Shown: piece after piece, positions 16,835-23,448 of the stretch | Layout: each line of letters opens with the position of its first letter | Numbering within the stretch: position 1 is the stretch's first letter | NCBI GenBank assembly: GCA_001574975.1 | Contig: KQ965864.1 | Coordinates: forward strand, 54,754 to 78,201 | DNA length: 23,448 nucleotides | Reading direction: 5' to 3' | Source: Gonapodya prolifera JEL478 | Taxonomy: Eukaryota; Monoblepharomycota; Monoblepharidomycetes; Monoblepharidales; Gonapodyaceae | The notes under the pieces: generated by a model | The model's input: the letters and a program-made list of their open reading frames with translations, nothing else | Told to the model about the DNA's origin: nothing | The model's database searches: none | Translations under genes and position numbers: made by a program

Positions 16835-19697
16835 ATGAAGGGATCGGCGCTGAGCGTTGTGGCATTGGGCATTGCATTGACTTCCGTTGCCGAAGCGTGG
16901 ATTCTGGTGCCATCGACCCCTCTGAACCAGGTCGGAGGCATCAACACGAACAGAACAGTGTGGCCTTTCGCTTCAAAGTGCTGTTAGTGGACGCAAGATA
17001 GTGTGTTCGCTGAATGATCGCCAAGACCAGGATTTATATGGGATTCATTTGACAGGGAAAACTCTGAACGGACTCCCAACCGAGTTTTCGGCGCACAGAG
17101 GATCGCGATGGCACCTGCCTGAACACTCAAAGGTGTGGCCTTGCGTTCGAATCCAATGACGACTGCAGAAATGTGATATTGGGATGTTGCGCCTTTGCAT
17201 CTTCTCATTGAAGGGAGCCTACTGGGAGGCAGTTTTAAACCACGTTGACTACGTCGAACCGGATCTTGTCTTCACCAAGGACAAGATTGTGATGGTCAAC
17301 CACGACTCTTACTTGGACTCGACCGTCGATGTTGCGACGAGGTCGGAGGTAAGCGTTCCATTCAGGTTTTGCGTTGGTCGCAAGTGAGTAGGATTGACGG
17401 GTGCTTTTCCGCTCAGTTCGCCAGCAGGAAAACAGGAAAGGACATGTAGGCACAGAATCCGTGGTTTCTCTTTGGTGTTCGAAATCACTTACGTCAAACG
17501 CCGAATGAAATCTGCTGATGAATCGATTTACAGCTGGGCCGAAGATGTGTTCTACCCTAACCGCTCTTCGTGGTGGTGAGTGGTCGAATATCAATCCGGC
17601 TCTTCGTCAAATTGTCCAGGATTCACTCACGGCTCAACCTCCAGGATTGGCGACTTCACGTCCGATGAAATCGCCACAATGTACCTTCAGCAGTCCTATC
17701 CTTCTTAAAAGCAACTGCGACATGCCTTCAGTACATTGACCAAAACAAAAACCTGACAACCATCTTGAACACCAGCGTCGGTTTCATTCCCGAGATTAAG
17801 CAGCCTTTCTACCAGGTCAGTCGATATGGTTTAGTTTTGTATTTGTAATGCTCAAACAGTCCTCTGCCGTAGAACACTGTTGTTCTCAACCCCTCGCTGG
17901 AAAGTTCCCTTACCCTAAGCTCGGTATGTATCTCTCATCGCTCATACCGCCAGCTCCGTTTCTCTAAGCAGTGATGTGCGATTTCTCCAACCCTAGGTGG
18001 TAACGCCTCTGTCTACCCCCACACCGCCGAGGACCTTGTCATCGAGATGCTCCAGAACAACAGCCTGCCATCAGCCAAGCACCCTGTTCTCATCCAGAGC
18101 TTTGAGTACGAGACCGTTGAGTATCTCGGTACGTTCTCTGCTGGCCAGATGTCATGTCGTTGAGAAGCTGTGGAACTAAGTTCACGTTCTCCACGGTTCT
18201 AATATCCCATGGGGCATTTTGCAGCCACGAAGTATCCCAACGGAAAAGCTTTCAACGGCTTGCTTATGCTCATCGGATCCGCAAACTGGTGGATTCTCAC
18301 GTACAAGGGTCTCGACAAGCTTGCTGCCCTTTCGCGAGCCACGAACAACACCATCTACATTGCGCCGTGGAAAGAGTACGTCGAGCCACTTTTCGAATCC
18401 AACTCCAAGTCACTTAACCCTGACTGTTCGAATCACCACAGTGTGCTCACTGACGGAATGCCGCTTTACGTGCTGCAGAGCTTGAACATTGACATTTACG
18501 CTTGCAACAACACCCTGACGTTCGATGGCTTTAGCGCAAACGACACCGTGCCTCCCTCGGATCTTGTCGCTGAGCTCCACTCTCGTGGCCTTAAATACTC
18601 GTGAGCTCCTGTAGTAGTATTGGAGCAACATATCGCTGAACACGTTTCTTTTAGCGGATACACCTCATACGCCTCTCCTCAGTCTCTGAGCTTCAACTGC
18701 CAGTCTAAGGTGCCTTCATCGTACAACCTGTCGAGCTTGAGCTACAAGCCGGTGCCTTGTCCGAAGGTGAGACAAGTGTTTCTTCGCTCCCACAACACGA
18801 CGGGAGAGCTTAACGTGATGCCTTGACTGTGACAGACGAAAAGGGCGGAGTACTTCATGTACTTTTCTCAGGGTCTGGTGAGTCCATTTGCTTTTACTTT
18901 ACTCAGAGTTTTGTTCGCTAAATAATCATTGTCGTGGATCATCACTTCAGGACAACTTCTTCGTGGAGAACATCCAAGAAGGTGAGTACATAGCTCCATG
19001 TGAAAACTCAGAGTCTCCGCGCTGGACTCATACGTAACGCGATCAGCTCAACAACTTCGTGAGGAGTTCAACTTCTGGCTCATTTCGCAGTGCGCAAAGG
19101 ATGCTCCAGAGTCGCTTTGGAAGAGCATGCGCGAAGCCATGAAAAAGGAAAACGTTCCAGGATTGAATTTTTTTGATATCTAGATTATGAGTAGTGAGGA
19201 AGCCGGCAGAATGGGTAGTCCGGCAGAATAGATATTTTGTTTCCCACCTCATTTCAGTTGGCCATCCAGCGCGACCGGAACCGCAGCGACATCCGCTACC
19301 GATACGCTGGTAAGTTGACTCCCTTCATTTGAGTCTCACCGACATCTGCGCCACCCATCCCGCGTGATGCTTTCCACAACACAAAACTGATTTAATGAAT
19401 CTGAGTCAAGGGGAGGCCACAAGCCAAACCTGCCTGTCGACAAATTTCGGAACTGATGGACGTGATGGGGGCCTGATGTCGCGAGGACGTTTCCGAAATG
19501 GACTTTTACCTTTGGACAACAACTGACCTGACAATCTCATTTCAGGTTACAAGCTCCTGTCTCCCTACGAGAGCAGCACCCCACTGTGTACCAGGACTCA
19601 AGCAAAGGAAGTGAAAACTATTGTTCATCTGCTTGGTTCGAACTGCGTTCCGTCACCTCTGGAACCGTTCTGCTTCGATCCAACAGATGAGCCATAG
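16835..19697 (+). CDS. secreted glycerophosphodiester phosphodiesterase-like protein (~556 aa, 15 exons, one frameshift)
   Basis: Exons: 16835-16982, 17056-17132, 17214-17348, 17417-17445, 17534-17575, 17645-17815, 17860-17923, 17997-18128, 18225-18600, 18655-18766, 18836-18877, 18951-18981, 19047-19153, 19258-19309, 19546-19697. A signal peptide (MKGSALSVVALGIALTSVAE) precedes GDPD-family blocks: FSAHRGSRWHLPEHS (catalytic HR), YVEPDLVFTKDKIVMVNHD (metal-binding E-x-D and second His), IGDFTSDEI, VGFIPEIKQPFY, HPVLIQSFEYETV. GDPDs split glycerophosphodiesters into sn-glycerol 3-phosphate and an alcohol; secretion would suit phosphate or choline scavenging (inference). All junctions keep frame except inside exon 6 near 17700, where one base is missing between QQSYP and FLKATATCLQYI. 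If intron 19154-19257 is not spliced, the protein stops at 19183 (NFFDI). Broken as read. Confidence 0.75.
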
Positions 19698-19915
19698 ACT
19701 CCACTTCTATTTTTGTCGGCAGCTCTCTCGAGATAGCCATGCTGATGAAATCTGCTTGAACACGACACTCGGACTGTGCTTACATTTCATTCGTCTTCCA
19801 GTTGGATCACAGTAGAGGTTTCGATGACCTTGTCCTCCCACTCTTGGAATCGCTGTGACTCTGAATCGAACGTTTCAGAGTGACATAAGTTCTTTTAGTC
19901 GAAGGAATTCTTCAG

Positions 19916-20260
19916 AACGATGTTGGTTACTTGACTAATGAACTCGGGGATGTTAAAGCACCATTTCAGATACCCTTTTGCATCGCAGACTTGGCAATCT
20001 CATTCGTTGGATTTCGGAGATGATCTTCTTGATGTTTTGTTCACCTGTAGATCTCATTTCAAACGCTGCACTTGGAACTTACTCTCTGGTACATATCGGG
20101 CAATACAGTGCACCCACTCTTTGTACCGGCCAACGAACCTTTCACCCTCAAAGTGGCAACTTCTCCGCCCGTAAATTTCACTCGCAGTTTGGTCAAGTTG
20201 TCGTGGAAACAGAATGTGCTTCTTGTCTTTCCACCACTCGATCGAGTGCAACGCATTTGA
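19916..20260 (+). pseudogene. fragment of a possible secreted or membrane protein (DUF3712-like pattern)
   Basis: Two segments join in frame across a 45-base intron (20006-20050): NDVGYLTNELGDVKAPFQIP ... CIADLAISF, then LTLWYISGNTVHPLFVPANE and PPVNFTRSLVKL, ending at TGA 20258. The pattern of a Gly-Asp-Val, Pro-Phe-x-Ile-Pro-Phe segment and a short beta-rich tail resembles fungal DUF3712-type proteins, but the match is weak. No start codon or upstream exons were found, so it is at best a remnant. Confidence 0.25.
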
Positions 20261-20699
20261 ACGCGGCATTCATGGTCAGCGCACCAGGTGAATAGTTCGG
20301 GAACGTCGTGAAGCAACGAGTTGGAAAGCAGGCGGCGATGGGTGCTTTTTTTGGTTGCATTTGAAAAAAAGCTTTGGAGACAATTGCATTACTATTGGAG
20401 CAGTGTGTTGAGATAAATTTTCAGTAATACCTGATTGGACTAAAGTAAATAATTGACTAGAAACCAAATTTTGATTGATTCTATTCAGTATTGTAACTAG
20501 AAATTCGAGAAAGTCCACGCCAATGTTGACAAACACGACGAAGAATCCGCTTTCGAGGCGTGCGCTTTGCCAGCTTTCTACGATGCAGCAACTACCGTGC
20601 CAGTAGTCAATCGGGATCCCCTTCTGGTTGAGGCTATGAACATTGGTGGTTGAGAACAAGGCAGCCTTTGGAAATCTTCTCAATGCAATGCTGAATCTT
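20261..20699. other. no gene seen
   Basis: A stretch without recognisable coding sequence on either strand. Minus-strand ORFs of up to about 135 codons lack motifs and splice partners. Confidence 0.4.
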
Positions 20700-21272
20700 C
20701 AACTCATTACCGTCCCGGAGCTATGTGTTGTAGGTCCAAATCGGTCCCCGACTTCAGCTTTGCTTGGGAGATCAAACAACTTCTTCAGCGACTGCAGCAG
20801 AATACGCCGAGAAAGGTATCAATGTGTATCACGAATCTGGGCACAGAAGATGGACATACGCTGAGTGACCTGAGTGCTCTGGAGGACCTGCAGTTCAAGC
20901 AAACTATTCTGGGACTCAACTCCCCTAGTCGCTGCGTCGAGATATGTCACTACCCTCAGCATTTCTTGACATGCTACCAGCATTTTGGCAACTCAAATCA
21001 CAGACGCAACATTAGAGGGTTTGGTGAACTGTGCCCCCGTGCTGGAGGTTATTGACGTGCACAGCCAGTATACAGGAATAAGCAAAGCCTCTACAATCAA
21101 CTGTATTTTCAAAAATTGTCTCGCTCTGAAAGTCTTCAGGGTTGATAGCCTCGAATCAATGAGAAAACCTGATGATATCGACTGGTCGCTTGCGCTGAAC
21201 CACCCAAGTCTTCGTGAACTCATGTACAATGAGAAATTGATCGCAAAAGGGGCCCATTTGCAGGAGATCTGA
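20700..21272 (+). pseudogene. LRR (F-box/LRR-type) gene fragment with in-frame stop
   Basis: In one frame ASRYVTTLSIS is followed by TGA (about 20969), then ILATQITDATLEGLVNCAP, LEVIDVHSQYT, FKNCLALKVFRVDSLES and SLALNHPSLRELM to TGA 21270-21272. The repeated -L-x-x-L-x-x-C-x-x-L-x-x-L/I- spacing and the start TDATLEGLV are typical of Cys-containing LRRs found with F-boxes. Upstream sequence in a neighbouring frame (EIKQLLQRLQQNT) may be the linker. No F-box lies before it, so the fragment is 5'-truncated. Confidence 0.5.
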
Positions 21273-21653
21273 TGAGAAAAGTTTGGAACCCATTCACTAT
21301 TGCGTCGCGTCAAATTTGTCGGACGAATTTCAATTCAAAGGGAAGAAGGTGGACAAGTGCTTGACGGTGGCGACTCGGAGCTGGAAAGTGAAGGATGTGA
21401 TGGATGGGAAACTGAAAGCGCTGATGAACAAGGAAACCATCCTGGCGATGAGAGCATGGAAGGGTGAGGGAATATGATCACTTTCAACCAATCCTTGTTT
21501 ACTCTTGTTAACGTAACAATAACGTGAAATGCATTCTAAATATTCATATCTGTGGAAGTGAGTGCCGACGTGTCTCCACCGAAAAAGTCTGCAACCACTT
21601 CTCTCACAATCATCAACGTCTGCTCCGTTTCGTTGCGAAGTTGCTGTTTCGCC

Positions 21654-21669
21654 AAAAAAAAAAAAAAAA
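21654..21669 (+). repeat. A16 homopolymer
   Basis: Sixteen consecutive A residues end ten bases before the ATG of the F-box gene. It may be a chance promoter or 5'UTR tract, or the remains of a poly(A) tail. Its length may be misread. Confidence 0.8.
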
Positions 21670-21678
21670 TCCTGCACC

Positions 21679-22071
21679 ATGTCATTGGCGTCGCTGCTGC
21701 AGGAAGCAACCCAGCATTACAAAACGGCGTGCAATCGATACCGGAAAGCATCTCACTGCCAGCGCAGCTTCTCGCTTGACACTCTTCCGGCCGAATTATG
21801 GCACCGCATATGCCGCTTTTCGACCCCAAGAACCTACTACAACGTTCTCCCTCCGCTCTCCCGCACCATCCGACCTCATATCCGGGGTGCGTTTCTGTGG
21901 GACACCGAGAAAATAATCGGCGTCCATTGCACAATTGTTGCGAGACCACATAATGTGCATTGGAAGGCGAACTTCGATCCGGTACGGAGCAAGGAGAACG
22001 CTGATGGATTCGGACGTTTCTTGTCCCACTTTCACCCTCCCACGCATTCAGCCTCATATCTTACGAGGTGA
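21679..22071 (+). CDS. F-box protein, short or truncated (130 aa)
   Basis: F-box proteins bring substrates to SCF ubiquitin ligases through SKP1. The ATG at 21679 (CACCATG context) opens MSLASLLQEATQHYKTACN, then the F-box LDTLPAELWHRICRFSTPRT ... VLPPLSRTIRPHI at residues about 35-70, followed by AFLWDTEKIIG. The frame ends at TGA 22069-22071 with no LRR or other substrate-binding domain, although fungal relatives are usually several hundred residues long. After about 22015 another frame carries protein-like sequence (YEVTVTLVDPFCAPAEV), so a frameshift near 22010 may have cut the protein. A 3' AATAAA lies at 22319-22324. Confidence 0.6.
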   Translation: MSLASLLQEATQHYKTACNRYRKASHCQRSFSLDTLPAELWHRICRFSTPRTYYNVLPPLSRTIRPHIRGAFLWDTEKIIGVHCTIVARPHNVHWKANFDPVRSKENADGFGRFLSHFHPPTHSASYLTR

Positions 22072-22442
22072 CTGTGACGCTGGTGGATCCTTTCTGTGCG
22101 CCGGCAGAAGTCTCATCTGTTCCCAACCCCAATACTGTGTTCGATGCTCCAGTTACTGTAATAGGCGAGAGAACAAAACAGTGAGGAGCATGCACAGTCG
22201 CTCAATCGTGTAAATACCAGTAAGAGGTATCTGCTGCGGTGCGGATTCGCATAATGCCTGTAGACCTTAAAACATGCAGCGGTCGAACTCCCTCTGATCT
22301 GGCACCCAACCAACCTTCAATAAAATTACATAGACGGTACTAATAAAGTTAATTATTGAATTCATAGCTACCATAATGGTATTTCTAGCAATTATGACTA
22401 GTAAAAGTGTGTAGTAGAAAATGCTCACAGGATCAATCGCTT
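22072..22442. other. AT-rich spacer
   Basis: The spacer between the convergent F-box gene and the SGNH pseudogene. The part from about 22315 to 22430 is AT-rich with an AATAAA at 22319-22324, a likely polyadenylation region. No coding sequence recognised. Confidence 0.45.
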
Positions 22443-23335
22443 TCAAGGATTACTTGACTTCATCTTCTCCAAAACCTCCACCAGCTTGTCTACGAGAAGC
22501 TTAGCCAACTTCACTCCTCCCAGCTCAACACTGTCAATGTTGTCAGCAGTGTCCCTCCCATCGAGAGCATCGTACAGCCGCACAGGAACCACAGCGTCTA
22601 CATTGGGTACACGTACATAGAACGTGGCTATTGCGTTTGCCCTGATGGCTAACTGGAGTTTCAAGTGGTCTGAATCGTATCCAAGCCCTCCCAGTGCCCG
22701 GTCTGCCCAGCTCTGACTCACAGGGCTCATGTCGGGGTAGTAGATGGTGCAGACAAGTATGGCGCGAGGCTTCGTGAAAGCTGTAACACGATTGAGGTAG
22801 TACGTAACAAGTGTTTTAAAGAGGTGAAGGAAATGGCCCAACCCAGGAGGGAGGGACCACCAAGAGGTTGCGTTTTCTGCAGTCGTGTTGGCGATGCAGT
22901 CGAGTCAGAAACGTGGGATCGCCCACGTGAGGATGAGCATGTTGAAGATGGTCGAAAGCGTCGTACGGAGTGCGATATCGTTGGCTCCCAGCGATGCAAC
23001 CATCACATCTCCCCGTCTGACATTCTGAGCCGCAAACTCGTCCTATGCGAGCAACTGTCCTGTCCTCTTGCTGGGGCACGCCGCCTCTGTGGTGCTGTTG
23101 AGGCAGAACCACTCCTGACCCAACCCTCGCCGCACGAGTGCCACGAGTCACTGACGTGATGATAAAAATCAGTCAGCTTCACCAAATTTACTTGACGTAA
23201 TAAATACCAATTTTTATGGTAATCACTGCCAGGAACAAAGAGGAAGATTGTATCAGAGAGTACAAATAACCAGAATGACGTCGGCCCAAAGGTCATTGGT
23301 CAAAGACGTGAAGTACAGACTGTCACCAGCATAGA
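22443..23335 (-). pseudogene. SGNH/GDSL-type hydrolase-like gene with two in-frame stops
   Basis: One minus-strand frame runs from about 23147 to the stop at 22445-22443: QEWFCLNSTTEAACPSKRT ... QLLA, TAG (23045-23043), DEFAAQNVRRGDVVASLGAN ending in the GxND-like block III (SLGANDIALRTT), MLILTWAIPRF, TGA (22907-22905), LDCIANTTAENATSWWSLPP, FTKPRAILVCTIYYPD, SWADRALGGLGYD, and C-terminal VELGGVKLAKLLVDKL. A GDSL block I candidate (VYAGDSLYF) lies at about 23331-23305 in another frame, presumably a different exon. SGNH hydrolases act on ester substrates through Ser-Asp-His. The usual DxxH near the C-terminus is not evident. The frame is otherwise uninterrupted for 230 codons, so loss looks recent. 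Confidence 0.6.
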
Positions 23336-23448
23336 CTATAGGATGGGCGCAATGAAGTCGCACAGATGTCGAAGATGTTGGTCCCAACCAGCGTTGCGAT
23401 GAGTGCAAGACAGAAGGAAGGATAGCATGGCCTCTCTCCTGATTTCCG
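23336..23448. other. right edge, nothing assigned
   Basis: The last 113 bases may belong to the 5' part of the minus-strand SGNH-like gene, but no motif or start codon can be tied to it. Confidence 0.4.

Noticed and set aside
18400-18441. Possible 33-base intron in the long GDPD exon (GTCACTT...CACAG)
   Set aside because: It is shorter than any other intron here, and the unspliced frame (NPDCSNHHSVLTDG) is open and protein-like.
21477-21679. Poly(A) run as proof of a retrotransposed copy
   Set aside because: The run is about 180 bases from the end of the LRR fragment, no target-site duplication was found, and it could be a simple A tract before the F-box start.
22443-23147. Stop-codon reassignment or selenocysteine use to explain in-frame TGA/TAG
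   Set aside because: Intact genes in the same window end at TGA (branching enzyme, PIWI chimera) and TAG (LRR-SH3), and no RNA element for recoding was recognised.
1-23448. CRISPR arrays, rRNA, tRNA, reverse transcriptase or transposase genes
   Set aside because: None were recognised on either strand; the only tandem array is the 9-bp minisatellite.

Overview
The window is eukaryotic. Nearly every recognisable gene is cut by short introns (mostly 50-100 nt, GTGAGT-like donors, YAG acceptors), codon use is balanced, and the families are fungal-like: glycogen branching enzyme, Argonaute/PIWI, a secreted glycerophosphodiesterase-like protein, F-box and LRR proteins. Secreted multi-block LRR ectodomains on one transmembrane segment with a cytoplasmic SH3 domain are a style I associate with zoosporic (chytrid-type) fungi. 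That placement is an inference.

Layout, left to right: (1) 1-578, + strand, 3' end of a 1,4-alpha-glucan branching enzyme gene. (2) 837-4576, + strand, a 17-exon gene for an LRR - transmembrane - SH3 receptor-like protein; my exon model has no break. (3) 5254-6290, - strand, a decayed zone with a broken Cys-rich (zinc-binding-like) gene and an HSP70 fragment. (4) 6678-10324, - strand, a 13-exon model that stays open for 949 codons. It joins an uncharacterised Pro/acidic/helical region, the N-terminus of a glycogen branching enzyme, and a nearly complete Argonaute PIWI domain without N, PAZ or MID. (5) 10630-12250, - strand, an unassigned ORF, then a decayed tandem paralogue of the N-terminal part of (4), with a 9-bp minisatellite, a lost splice acceptor, and a ~130-bp segment in reversed orientation between 9-bp direct repeats. 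(6) 12636-14753, - strand, an uncharacterised ~640-residue protein with one apparent frameshift. (7) 15405-15934, + strand, a small secreted protein. (8) 16835-19697, + strand, a 15-exon secreted GDPD-like protein with one frameshift. (9) 19916-22071, + strand, fragments of an unknown secreted-type protein and an LRR gene, then a short F-box gene. (10) 22443 to about 23340, - strand, an SGNH-hydrolase-like gene broken by two in-frame stops.

The genes do not form a pathway. The most unusual object is the chimeric branching-enzyme/PIWI gene, which sits with an HSP70 scrap and an inverted copy of branching-enzyme sequence. This suggests a locus that has captured pieces of other genes. Single-base breaks recur in several otherwise good genes and one base is undetermined (227), so some 'pseudogenes' may be sequencing errors. 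All exon models were worked out by eye from splice signals and frame continuity.
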